This document shows positions 7,400 to 15,482 of a stretch of 64,000 nucleotides of DNA, in pieces. How positions within the stretch are numbered: the first letter of the stretch is position 1; each line of letters starts with the position of its first letter. Below the pieces are notes generated by a model, which saw only the letters and a program-made list of their open reading frames with translations, was not told the DNA's origin and made no database searches. The position numbers and the translations under genes are program-made. Source of the stretch: JBBEAM01 sp942491105 (lineage in GTDB: Bacteria > Pseudomonadota > Alphaproteobacteria > Kiloniellales > DSM-21159); the NCBI GenBank assembly GCA_942491105.1, contig CALNZX010000002.1, positions 124,001-188,000 on the forward strand. Direction: 5' to 3'.

Positions 7400-8797
7400 C
7401 TAGCGGGCGGCGCGGCGGCGGCGGCGCGCCGCGGCCGGAGGAAGACCCATGGCCTGACGGTACTTGGCGACGGTGCGCCGCGCCAGCGCCACGCCCTCCT
7501 GCCGCAGCCGCGCCGCGAGCGCCTCGTCCGACAGCGGCGCCGTAGCCGTTTCTCCGGCGATCAGCGCGCGCAGCTGCTGGCGCACTGCCTCGGCGGCGAA
7601 GACGGCGCCCGGACGGGTCCCCGCGACCGCTTGATTGAGGAAGAAACGCAGCTCGAACAGGCCGCTCGGCGTCTCGATGTACTTTCCCGTCATGGCCCGG
7701 CTGACCGTCGATTCGTGCACCCCGGTTTCCTCGGCGATCTCTCTCAGCGTCAGGGGCCGGAGTCCCTGCACGCCCAGATCGAAGAAGCCGAGCTGGCGCG
7801 CGACGATGGCCTGACCGACCTTGAGGACGGTATCGGCCCGCTGCCGCAGAGCGCGCAGCAACCAAGAGGCGTTGCGGGCCTGCTCGGCGAGATAGGCCTT
7901 GTCCTCGCTACGGCGCAGCGTGCCGGAAATCTCCTCGCGGTAGCCATGATCGAGCAGCAGCTGCGGCAGCGCCTCCTCGTTCAGTTCCACCTGCCAGGCA
8001 CCCGTCGGACCCCGGCGCAGGATCAGGTCGGCCACCACCACCTCGACCGGCGCCGGCAAAAAGCGCGCGCCCGGCTTGGGGTCGAGGCGCCGCAGCGTGG
8101 AGAGCAGCGCGTTCAGCCCATCCTCATCGACCCCGCACAAACCGCGGAGGCGGCGGTGCGCGCCGGACGCCAGCAGGTCGAGATTCTGCAGCAAGATCTC
8201 CATCGGCCCGGACAGCCTGTCCTGCTCGCGCAGCTGCAACCTCAGACACTCTGCGAGATCGCGCGCGAAAACCCCAGCCGGATCGAAGGCCTGAACCCGC
8301 AGCAACACGGCTTCGATCTCGGCGGGCGGCAGCGCGAGCTGCGCCGCCAGATCGTCCAGCGTGACCGCCAGATAGCCGGCCTCGTCCAGGGAATCGATCA
8401 GCTGCAGCGCGATCTGCTGGCTCGCCGGATCGCGCAATTCCAGCTGCGCTTGCAGCAGCAGATGGTCCTGCAGGCTCGGGGCCGCGTCCGCGGTGTTCTC
8501 AAGACCCTCGGCCGGAACCGTGGCGGCGCTGGCGCCGCTGCCACGCGCCTTCGGCGCCTGCCAGGTGAGACGCGGCATGCGGCCCGGGCCGCCCGGGGCA
8601 CCGGGCAGGATTGGCGGCGGCGGGGAGGGCTTGGCGGAGTCGTCGCGGCGCAGCAGGGGATTGCTCTCCAACTCATCCTCGAGCAGCGCGGCCAAGGCGT
8701 CGCGGCCGAGGCTCAGCAGCTTGATCGATTGCTGCAGTTGCGGCGTCAGCTTGAGGGATTGGGTTTGCCGCGCCTCTAGTTTCTGGCGCAGAGCCAT
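7400..8797 (-). CDS. rpoN: RNA polymerase sigma-54 factor RpoN
   Basis: A 465-residue sigma-54. Region I is the Gln/Leu-rich activator-interacting segment (about residues 1-50, with SLKLTPQLQQSIKLLSL). A Pro-rich acidic linker is at 50-105. The core-binding domain follows. The DNA-binding helix-turn-helix has the motif LREIAEETGVHESTVSRAM (about 345-365). The RpoN box ARRTVAKYR that contacts the -24 element is near residue 440. The C-terminus ends in a run of Arg. AGGTGA precedes the ATG. It starts 8 bp after the lptB stop, so it is transcribed with the LPS transport genes, the usual proteobacterial order. It directs nitrogen, motility or other enhancer-dependent genes. Confidence 0.97.
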   Translation of the reverse strand: MALRQKLEARQTQSLKLTPQLQQSIKLLSLGRDALAALLEDELESNPLLRRDDSAKPSPPPPILPGAPGGPGRMPRLTWQAPKARGSGASAATVPAEGLENTADAAPSLQDHLLLQAQLELRDPASQQIALQLIDSLDEAGYLAVTLDDLAAQLALPPAEIEAVLLRVQAFDPAGVFARDLAECLRLQLREQDRLSGPMEILLQNLDLLASGAHRRLRGLCGVDEDGLNALLSTLRRLDPKPGARFLPAPVEVVVADLILRRGPTGAWQVELNEEALPQLLLDHGYREEISGTLRRSEDKAYLAEQARNASWLLRALRQRADTVLKVGQAIVARQLGFFDLGVQGLRPLTLREIAEETGVHESTVSRAMTGKYIETPSGLFELRFFLNQAVAGTRPGAVFAAEAVRQQLRALIAGETATAPLSDEALAARLRQEGVALARRTVAKYRQAMGLPPAAARRRRRAAR

Positions 8798-8805
8798 GAT
8801 TTCAC

Positions 8806-9648
8806 CTAGAGGCTGAAGCGGTCGCCCAGGTAGACCCGCCGGACGTCTTCATGGGCGACGATCTCGGACGGCGCGCCTTCCATCAGGACGCTGCCCTCAT
8901 GGATGATGTAGGCGCGATCGACGATATCCAAGGTGTCGCGCACATTGTGATCGGTAATCAGCACGCCGATGCCGCGATCCCTGAGATGCAGCACCAGCTC
9001 GCGGATGTCGCCGACGGCGATGGGGTCGATCCCGGCCAGCGGCTCGTCGAGCAGCATGAAGGCGGGCTGGGTCGCCAGCGCCCGGGCAATCTCGACCCGG
9101 CGCCGCTCGCCGCCGGACAACGCCATCGCCGGCGTGCGCCGCAGATGGGTGATGGAGAACTCCTCCAGCAGCTGGTCGACCATGGCGTCCTGACGGTCGC
9201 GCGAAGGTTCGACCACCTCGAGCACGCCCCGGATATTCTGCTCCACCGTCAGGCCGCGGAAGATCGAGGACTCCTGCGGCAGGTAACCGATGCCAAGCCG
9301 CGCCCGGCGGTACATCGGCAGGTCGGTGATGTCGTGCCCGTCGAGGCTGACATAGCCATAGTCCGGCGCCAGCAGGCCGGTGATCAGGTAAAAGCAGGTG
9401 GTCTTGCCGGCGCCGTTGGGGCCAAGCAGCCCGACGACCTCGCCGCGATGCACATTGAGACTGACGTCGCGCACCACCGGCCGCTTCTTGAAGGACCGTC
9501 CGATGTTGACCGTGCCGAGCCCGGCGTTGTCGGCGACCAGCCGGGCTATGCGCGGGCCATCCTGGCCCGCTTCACCCGGACCCGTCCCGCCATGAGGGGC
9601 CGCTGTGCGGTCGCCCGAAGCGTCTCGGCGGTCCATGAAGTCGTCCAT
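8806..9648 (-). CDS. lptB: LPS export ABC transporter ATP-binding protein LptB
   Basis: A 280-residue ABC ATPase that powers LPS extraction from the inner membrane with LptFG. Walker A GPNGAGKTT is near residue 76. The signature LSGGERRRVEIARAL and Walker B FMLLDEPLAGIDP follow. The YLPQE Q-loop and the H-loop ITDHN are present. The protein has about 40 extra N-terminal residues, polar and Gly/Asp-rich, compared with the usual 240-residue LptB. I start it at the ATG at 9648; a GTG at 9654 is two codons upstream. LptA and LptC lie immediately upstream on the same strand and rpoN downstream. Confidence 0.96.
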   Translation of the reverse strand: MDDFMDRRDASGDRTAAPHGGTGPGEAGQDGPRIARLVADNAGLGTVNIGRSFKKRPVVRDVSLNVHRGEVVGLLGPNGAGKTTCFYLITGLLAPDYGYVSLDGHDITDLPMYRRARLGIGYLPQESSIFRGLTVEQNIRGVLEVVEPSRDRQDAMVDQLLEEFSITHLRRTPAMALSGGERRRVEIARALATQPAFMLLDEPLAGIDPIAVGDIRELVLHLRDRGIGVLITDHNVRDTLDIVDRAYIIHEGSVLMEGAPSEIVAHEDVRRVYLGDRFSL

Positions 9649-9705
9649 CAGCACCCCAATTCAGATAAACCCGGGCCGCGGCGGGTCAGACCTTCGCTTT
9701 TTCGT

Positions 9706-10551
9706 TTATTCCGGCTTAAACAGCCCGCGCACCTGGGAATCTCCACCGCAGGACGCCCCATCCGGCGTAATCCTGCTGACCCCGGTTTCGAGGTTAAACT
9801 CCGCATACTGCCCGTTCAATCTATTCTCGCCCTGGGTGACCCAGACGTTGCAGTGCAGAGTGGCAATTCGTTCGGCGACATAATAGACCGCGCGCGCGCC
9901 TTCGGCGCGGCGGTTGCCGCCGGAAATCTTGACGCCGCCCGTGGCGTCGATCTGCTCGACCCGGGCATCGCCGCCGCTGGAAGTCAGCGCGGCGGTCAGG
10001 ACCTCGGCCTCGACCCGGTCCTCTCCGCGCGTCGCGACGGCCTCGCCGCGCGCCACCGCCACCGGCCTGCCGTCGATGTTCTCCCAGTACTCCAGGCTGT
10101 CCTTGGCGACGATGGTTTCCTTCGCGGTCTGCAGGCGCAGATTCTCTCCGGTCAGCACCGCGACGCCCTGATCCACGTGATAGACGCCGGCATCGCCATA
10201 GGCCGTCTCGCCGGGCGTTTCGATGCGAACGCCGCCCTGGGCTTCGACCCGGTAGATATCGTTATTGCCGCCGCCGTCCGGCCGGTAGTAGGCGCGCAGC
10301 ACCTGGGCGCGGACCGTCAAATCGCCGCGCACCACCGTGGCGTTGCCGCGCGCCAGGTAGAGGCCGTCTTCGCGGCGCCATTCGATGCCTTGATCGGCGT
10401 TGATGCGCAGCGGCTGGCTGCCGCCGGTCAGTCCGCTGACGCCCTGCGCCGAAGCCGGCGCCAGGCCAGCGGGAGAGACCGTCAGCATCGCCACCAGGCA
10501 GAGGGCGGAGATCACGGCGGTCACGAAACAATATCTGGCGGCGCGTTGCAT
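9706..10551 (-). CDS. lptA: LPS transport periplasmic protein LptA (OstA-like)
   Basis: A 281-residue secreted protein. The N-terminal signal peptide has a hydrophobic core (about 8-25) and probable cleavage after PASA at 35. The LptA/OstA beta-jellyroll follows: LRINADQGIEWRREDG, then repeated ARGNATVVRGDLTVRA-type strands. It is longer than E. coli LptA (185 residues), as is common in alphaproteobacteria. LptA bridges the periplasm, passing LPS from LptC to LptDE. The ATG overlaps the lptC stop codon (TGATG), indicating translational coupling. A GTG directly before the ATG is a less likely start. Confidence 0.9.
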   Translation of the reverse strand: MQRAARYCFVTAVISALCLVAMLTVSPAGLAPASAQGVSGLTGGSQPLRINADQGIEWRREDGLYLARGNATVVRGDLTVRAQVLRAYYRPDGGGNNDIYRVEAQGGVRIETPGETAYGDAGVYHVDQGVAVLTGENLRLQTAKETIVAKDSLEYWENIDGRPVAVARGEAVATRGEDRVEAEVLTAALTSSGGDARVEQIDATGGVKISGGNRRAEGARAVYYVAERIATLHCNVWVTQGENRLNGQYAEFNLETGVSRITPDGASCGGDSQVRGLFKPE

Positions 10552-11252
10552 CACTGCCCCTCGTTCTTGGGATAGACGATAAGTTCGGTCTTGCCGGTGA
10601 AGACGATGGTCTGGCCGTTGTCGCGCAGCTCGATGCCCTCCGAGGCAATATGGCCGAAGGGACCTTGGCCCTGTACCGCCTCGCTGCCGTGCGCCACGCC
10701 CGCCTCCAAATCGACATCCACGCTTTCGGTATAGAACTCGTAGCCCTTGTCGTGAAACAGATTTACGTGCCCGCGCAGCGCCAAGGTCTCGCCGGCCTTG
10801 CGGTAATCGCCGCGCTCGGCGCTGAGGGCGACCCAGGAGCCGTCGTTCAAGGTGATGTCGGCCTCCGGCCGGTCGAGAACGATCTGGTCGCCGTTCTCGC
10901 TGGGCTGGAAAGCGCGCTCGGCGGAAATACTGAAGGGCCGGTTCTTACCGTCGACGCCCTCGAAGCGCGCCCGGTTGGCCGTCGTTCCATCCTCCTCGAC
11001 AACCGGCTGGTCGGAGATCCCGAAGCCCGTCATGCCGGGTCCCTCCGCCTGAAAACGCGGCCAGAACACCAGCAGCGCGATCAAGGCGGCGGCGATCATC
11101 GGCAGCAGATAGCGCAGAAAGCGGGCGTAGCGGGTGTAGTTACCGAAGCGCGGCAGGCCCGAACCCTTGCCCTGCGCCGCCGCCTCCAGACGTTCGGCTT
11201 CCCGGGACTGGCGCTCCCGCAGGCGCCGATTGAAGTCGATGGCTTCGCTCAT
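10551..11252 (-). CDS. lptC: LPS export protein LptC
   Basis: A 233-residue bitopic protein: a basic cytoplasmic N-terminus (about 1-45), one transmembrane helix (about 49-65, LRYLLPMIAAALIALLVFW), and a periplasmic beta-jellyroll with the LptC features FSISAERAFQ, DGSWVALSAERGDY and GHVNLFHDKGYEFYTESVDVDL. LptC receives LPS from LptBFG and hands it to LptA. It lies between kdsD and lptA; the kdsD stop is 11 bp upstream and the lptA start overlaps its stop, so this is one operon. Confidence 0.92.
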   Translation of the reverse strand: MSEAIDFNRRLRERQSREAERLEAAAQGKGSGLPRFGNYTRYARFLRYLLPMIAAALIALLVFWPRFQAEGPGMTGFGISDQPVVEEDGTTANRARFEGVDGKNRPFSISAERAFQPSENGDQIVLDRPEADITLNDGSWVALSAERGDYRKAGETLALRGHVNLFHDKGYEFYTESVDVDLEAGVAHGSEAVQGQGPFGHIASEGIELRDNGQTIVFTGKTELIVYPKNEGQ

Positions 11253-11263
11253 CGCCGCCGCCG

Positions 11264-12280
11264 CTAGGCGATTCCCGCCCGCAGGCAGTCGTGGATATGC
11301 ACGATCCCGGTCGGGCGGCCCTCCTCGACCACGAACAGGCTGGTGATCGGCCGGCTGTCCGAGTTCATCAGGCCGAGCGCCTCGGCCGCCAGCATCTCGG
11401 GGCGGGTGGTCATGGGGTCGCGGGTCATGATCGCGGTGACCTTCCGGGCAAGCAGATCGCTCGTCATATGGCGCCGCAGATCGCCGTCGGTCACCACGCC
11501 GATCAGCTGCTGACGGGCATCGACCACGCCGACGCAGCCAAAGCTGTGGCGGGTCATCACCAGGATCGCCTCGTCCATGGCGGTATCCTCGCCGCAGAGG
11601 GGCAGCTCATCGTCGCGGTGCATGATGTCGGCGACGCGCAGCAGCTTCCGGCTCAGGGTGCCGCCAGGATGCAAGAGCTGAAAGTCCCGGGAGGAGAAAC
11701 CCTTCCGCTCCAGCAAGGCCACCGCCAAGGCATCGCCCAGCGCCAGGGTCATGGTGGTCGAGGTGGTCGGTGCCAGGCCCATCGGGCAGGCCTCCGCCGC
11801 CGCCGGCAGCAGCAGCGCGACATCGGCGGTCGTGGCCAGGGTGCTGTCGGCCTGGCTGGTGATGCCGATCAGGGGAATCTTGAAGCGGGCGCAGTGCGCC
11901 AGGACATCGCCCAGCTCGGCGGTCTTGCCCGAGTTGGAGATCGCGATGACCGCGTCCTTGCGGGTGATCATGCCGAGATCGCCATGGCTGGCCTCGGCCG
12001 GATGTACGAACTGCGCCGGCGTGCCGGTCGAGGCCAGGGTCGCCGCCAGCTTGGCGGCGATATGGCCGCTCTTGCCCATGCCGGTGACGATCACCCGATC
12101 GTCGATCGCCGCGAGGATATGCAGCGCGGCGGCAAAGCTGTCGCCCAGGGATTCGGCCAGCGCCGAGAGCCCGGCGGCTTCCAGCTCCAGCACCCGGCGC
12201 CCGGCCTCGATGTCGCGGCCGGGAGCGCGCGCTGCCCGCGGCGCGGCTGTCTCGTTCTGACTGTCGGCGGTTTCTGCCAT
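11264..12280 (-). CDS. kdsD: D-arabinose 5-phosphate isomerase (KdsD/KpsF)
   Basis: A 338-residue sugar isomerase that makes arabinose 5-phosphate from ribulose 5-phosphate, the first step to Kdo. The SIS domain (about 45-190) holds VTGMGKSGHIAAKLA and AISNSGKTAEL. Two CBS domains follow (about 215-270 and 285-338), including GVVTDGDLRRHM. Length matches E. coli KdsD (328). It heads the lptC-lptA-lptB-rpoN block, the usual proteobacterial order, linking Kdo supply to LPS export. About 130 bp separate it from the ribonuclease D gene upstream on the same strand. Confidence 0.94.
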   Translation of the reverse strand: MAETADSQNETAAPRAARAPGRDIEAGRRVLELEAAGLSALAESLGDSFAAALHILAAIDDRVIVTGMGKSGHIAAKLAATLASTGTPAQFVHPAEASHGDLGMITRKDAVIAISNSGKTAELGDVLAHCARFKIPLIGITSQADSTLATTADVALLLPAAAEACPMGLAPTTSTTMTLALGDALAVALLERKGFSSRDFQLLHPGGTLSRKLLRVADIMHRDDELPLCGEDTAMDEAILVMTRHSFGCVGVVDARQQLIGVVTDGDLRRHMTSDLLARKVTAIMTRDPMTTRPEMLAAEALGLMNSDSRPITSLFVVEEGRPTGIVHIHDCLRAGIA

Positions 12281-12409
12281 GTTCTGCTTCGCGTTGTGTC
12301 CTGCGCTTATACCATGAAGCGCGCCGCGCCCTAGACCTCGATGCGGCGGCTTGCGGGTCCGCCGGATGCCAGGCCGCTTGGTCCAGCGGCCCCGCCTTCG
12401 GCCGGCAGA

Positions 12410-13024
12410 TCAGCTATGAGCGAAGATGTCCTCGTCGCGATAGCCGATCAAATCCAGAGTGGCGCGGGCCGGCAGGAAATCGAAGCAGGCGTCGGCCAGT
12501 TCATCGCGTCCCTCGCGCAGCAGCATCTCTTCCAGCTTTTCGCGCAGCGCATGCAGATGCAAAACGTCGGAGGCCGCGTAGCTCAACTGTTCCTCGCTCA
12601 AGTCCGCCGCGCCCCAATCCGAGGACTGCTGCTGCTTTGAGATATCGACGCCGAGAAGCTCCCGGCAGAGGTCCCGCAGCCCATGCCGGTCGGTATAGGT
12701 CCGCACCAGCTTCGAGGCGATCTTGGTGCAGTAGACCGGGTAACAGACAGTATCGAGATACAGATTGATGGCGGCCAGGTCGAAGCGGGCGAAATGGAAG
12801 ATCTTGAGCCGTTCCTCGTCGGCCAGCAGCCGCTTCAGGTTTGGCGCGTCGTAGTTGCCGTCGGTGAACTGCACCAGATGCGCGTCGCCGTCGCCGGCGG
12901 AAAGCTGAATCAGGCACAGCCGGTCGCGCTCGAGACGCAGGCCCATGGTCTCGCTATCGATCGCGATGAGCGGGCCCAGGTCGAGATCCGCCGGCAGGTC
13001 GTTCTGATGCAAGGTGATCGCCAC
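12410..13024 (-). CDS. rnd: Ribonuclease D-like 3'-5' exonuclease (short form)
   Basis: A 204-residue DEDDy exonuclease lacking the HRDC domains of long RNase D, the usual short alphaproteobacterial form. Catalytic residues are visible from the GTG start: Asp23 and Glu25 (IDSETMGL), Asp82 (FARFDLAA), and Tyr149 with Asp153 (YAASD). I chose the GTG at 13024, preceded by GGAA, because the sequence from AITLHQNDLPADLDLGP matches the family's usual N-terminus. An in-frame ATG at 13105 would add 27 basic residues and cannot be excluded, because the predicted promoter (13194-13221) is upstream of both. It acts in tRNA or stable RNA 3' processing. Confidence 0.85.
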   Translation of the reverse strand: MAITLHQNDLPADLDLGPLIAIDSETMGLRLERDRLCLIQLSAGDGDAHLVQFTDGNYDAPNLKRLLADEERLKIFHFARFDLAAINLYLDTVCYPVYCTKIASKLVRTYTDRHGLRDLCRELLGVDISKQQQSSDWGAADLSEEQLSYAASDVLHLHALREKLEEMLLREGRDELADACFDFLPARATLDLIGYRDEDIFAHS

Positions 13025-13193
13025 GCGTTCCACGCCTTTCCGCGCCAGGGGCAAGATCGCCGGCAATCCTGAAGATCGCCCGGCAGGTGTCCTGCGCCGG
13101 CTCATTTACCGAGAGACTGATTCACGGAACGCGCCGATGCTACGCGATCCGATCAGGCTCTGACCCGCCCGCCCCGGCGGGGCAGGCGCGGCC

Positions 13194-13221
13194 AAGATAC
13201 CCCCGTCACGGAGGGTGTCAA
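13194..13221 (-). promoter_or_regulatory. Sigma-70-type promoter for the ribonuclease D gene
   Basis: On the minus strand a perfect TTGACA (13221-13216), a 16-bp spacer and TATCTT (13199-13194). It would give a leader of about 160 nt if translation starts at the GTG at 13024, or about 80 nt for the ATG at 13105. Confidence 0.5.
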
Positions 13222-13312
13222 CTTCCGCCGCAGGGGGTGCTATAACCCCGCCGTGACGCCCGGGCAGTCGCTCCCAGGGCCGGCGAGATGACAGCAAGAT
13301 TGAGGAGACACT

Positions 13313-14302
13313 ATGGCAACGCGCACGGTGACGATCTTTGGCGGCTCCGGATTCATAGGGCGCTACGTCGTCCGCCAGCTGGCCAAGGAAGGCTGGATCA
13401 TCCGGGTCGCGGTGCGCCGCGCCAAGGATGCGCACTTTCTGCGGCCCCTGGGCACGGTCGGGCAGATCGTGCCAATGGCGACGCGCGTCCAGGACGACGC
13501 CTCGGTGGCGCGCGCCGTTGCGGGCGTCGACGCGGTGATCAATCTGGTCGGCATTCTCTATGAGTCCGGCAAGCAGAGCTTCGATGCCGTGCATCATCAA
13601 GGCGCCAAGCGGATCGCCACGGCGGCCAAGGCCGCCGGGGTCAAGCAGCTGATCCAGATTTCGGCGATCGGCGCCTCGACCAAGGCCGCCTCCGACTACG
13701 CCCGCTCCAAGGGCGCCGGCGAGCAGGCCGTCAAGAAGGCCTTCAAGGACGCGGTCATCCTGCGCCCCTCGATCGTGTTCGGTCCGGAAGACGACTTCTT
13801 CAACCGCTTCGCGGCGATGGCGCGGCTCAGCCCGGTCCTGCCCTTGATCGGCGGCGGGGAAACCAAGTTCCAGCCGGTGTATGTCACCGATGTCGCCGAG
13901 GCCGTTGCCACCTGCCTTTCCCGTCCCGGCGTTCAAGGCGAGACCTTCGAGCTGGGCGGCCCCAGGGTCTACAGCTTCAAGGAGCTGCTGCGCCTGACCC
14001 TGCAGGCGGTCGGCCGGCGGCGGTTGCTGCTGCCGCTGCCCTTCGGCCTGGCGCGGCTGCAAGCCAGCATTCTGGAGCTGGTCACCCTCCTGCCCCTGCC
14101 GGTGGCGCCCGCCTTGACCCGCGATCAGGTGGTTTTGCTGGAAAGCGATAACATCGTCTCGAAAAAGGCCAAGACCCTGGCCGACCTGGGTATCGAGGCG
14201 CATTCCGTGGAGGTGATCCTGCCGACCTATCTGGAGCGCTACCGCCCCGGCGGCCGCTTCACCGCGCCGCCCGCCGACTCCGTGGAGCGCGGCCGGGCTT
14301 GA
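13313..14302 (+). CDS. Complex I NDUFA9-subunit-like SDR (atypical NAD(P)-binding protein)
   Basis: A 329-residue extended/atypical short-chain dehydrogenase. The nucleotide-binding GGSGFIGRYVVRQL (about residues 10-23) opens a Rossmann fold. FGPEDDFFNRFAAMARLSPVLPLIGGGETKFQPVYVTDVA is represented by its two halves around residues 158-200. The usual YxxxK is altered to YARSK, which still keeps Tyr and Lys. The family relates to the mitochondrial complex I accessory subunit NDUFA9, found across alphaproteobacteria as a stand-alone gene. Its bacterial role is unclear; it may support quinone or complex I function. It converges with uppP, with only 7 bp between the two stop codons. Confidence 0.85.
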   Translation: MATRTVTIFGGSGFIGRYVVRQLAKEGWIIRVAVRRAKDAHFLRPLGTVGQIVPMATRVQDDASVARAVAGVDAVINLVGILYESGKQSFDAVHHQGAKRIATAAKAAGVKQLIQISAIGASTKAASDYARSKGAGEQAVKKAFKDAVILRPSIVFGPEDDFFNRFAAMARLSPVLPLIGGGETKFQPVYVTDVAEAVATCLSRPGVQGETFELGGPRVYSFKELLRLTLQAVGRRRLLLPLPFGLARLQASILELVTLLPLPVAPALTRDQVVLLESDNIVSKKAKTLADLGIEAHSVEVILPTYLERYRPGGRFTAPPADSVERGRA

Positions 14303-14309
14303 GCGCGGC

Positions 14310-15158
14310 CTAGAAAGCCGCGCCGCCCGTCAGACCAGGGCCGTAAACCAAGGCGAGCAGCAGCAGGCCGAGCAAAATCCGGTAGACCACGAAGGGCGTG
14401 AAACTGGCGCGCTTGAGCCACTGCATCATGATCGCGATGGCCATCAGGGCGGCGACGAAAGCCAGGATCGCGGCGACCACGGCCTCGCGCCGCAGCGCGA
14501 GATCGCCACTGTCGCGCAGATCCAGGCCGGCCAGCAGTCCGGCGCCGAGAATCGCCGGAATCGCCAGCAGCATCGAAAAGCGCGCCGCCTCGGCCCGTTC
14601 GAAACCGAGAAACCGCGCCGCCGTCATGGTAATGCCGGAACGGCTGGTCCCGGGGATCAGCGCGAGGATCTGCGCCAGGCCGATGGCCAGCGCGCTGCCC
14701 AGCCCCATATGCTCCATGCGCCGGATCAGCATGCCCATGCGGTCGGCGATATAGAGCAGAATCCCGAAACCCAAGGTCGCCCAGGCCACCACCTCGACGC
14801 CGCGCAGGTCCAGGGCAACCGTGGTCTTGATGGCCACCCCGGCGGCGATCAGCGGCAGGGTCGCGGCCCCAACATAGAGCAGCAGGCGCCCGCCGGGCGT
14901 GATGCGCCCGGTACACAGGCGCAGCGCGCCCAGCAGCATGGCGCAGATGTCCCGCCAAAAATAGACGCAGACCGCCAGCAGCGTGCCGACATGCACCGCG
15001 ATGTCGAGTATCAGCCGGTTGGCCGGCGCCTGCTCCACGGCTTGACCGAAACTATCGAACAGCTGCCAGGTCAGGATCAGATGTCCCGAGGAGCTGATCG
15101 GCAGAAATTCGGTGATGCCCTGAACGGCCGCGAGAATAAGTAGGTGCAAGAGCGGCAC
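14310..15158 (-). CDS. uppP: Undecaprenyl-diphosphatase UppP (BacA)
   Basis: A 282-residue polytopic membrane enzyme that dephosphorylates undecaprenyl diphosphate to recycle the lipid carrier for peptidoglycan and O-antigen. The two family signatures are intact: QGITEFLPISSSGHL near the N-terminus and PGTSRSGITMTAARFLGFERAEAARFS split around residue 160. About eight hydrophobic segments are present. The start is a GTG. The second of two in-frame GTGs (15158) has AGGGG at six-base spacing, so I prefer it to 15164. Its 5' flank carries a 17-bp palindrome (15184-15200). Confidence 0.95.
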   Translation of the reverse strand: MPLLHLLILAAVQGITEFLPISSSGHLILTWQLFDSFGQAVEQAPANRLILDIAVHVGTLLAVCVYFWRDICAMLLGALRLCTGRITPGGRLLLYVGAATLPLIAAGVAIKTTVALDLRGVEVVAWATLGFGILLYIADRMGMLIRRMEHMGLGSALAIGLAQILALIPGTSRSGITMTAARFLGFERAEAARFSMLLAIPAILGAGLLAGLDLRDSGDLALRREAVVAAILAFVAALMAIAIMMQWLKRASFTPFVVYRILLGLLLLALVYGPGLTGGAAF

Positions 15159-15482
15159 CGCCACCCCCTTGAATGCCAGCGAGAGGCCGGAATCCGGCCT
15201 TCCCCGCGCTTATAGCAGCCGCTTGCGCACCGCTGCAGCCTGCAAATTAGGGATGATGTGTTAACTAGTTCCCTGGCGTCGCGACCTCGCTCCAGTCTAT
15301 TTCTGGATGAAGCGAAGAGATTTTCATATTTTTAGTAAACTTTTCACTCCTATCTTGCCGAATTTTCTCGCGGTGCTTGAAATTTTCGTCTATCACCGCT
15401 GTCCGCGGCCCGGAAACGCCAGTTCGGTCGCGGAATAAAGCGGCCCGAAAATCGGCCGAAGAGAAGAAAAGCACGCGGAGAG
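15159..15482. other. Intergenic region between divergent uppP and gltD
   Basis: A 324-bp region without a supported gene. It has a palindrome at 15184-15200 (AGGCCGGA-A-TCCGGCCT), 26 bp before the uppP start, a candidate operator or leader hairpin. From about 15240 to 15400 it is notably AT-rich for this genome, fitting promoters for gltD. I could not pick a convincing -35/-10 pair. GCGGAGAG just before 15483 serves as the gltD ribosome site. Confidence 0.5.

Noticed and set aside
15184..15200. Palindrome as terminator of uppP
   Set aside because: It lies upstream of the uppP start on its transcribed side, so it can only be a leader element or operator.
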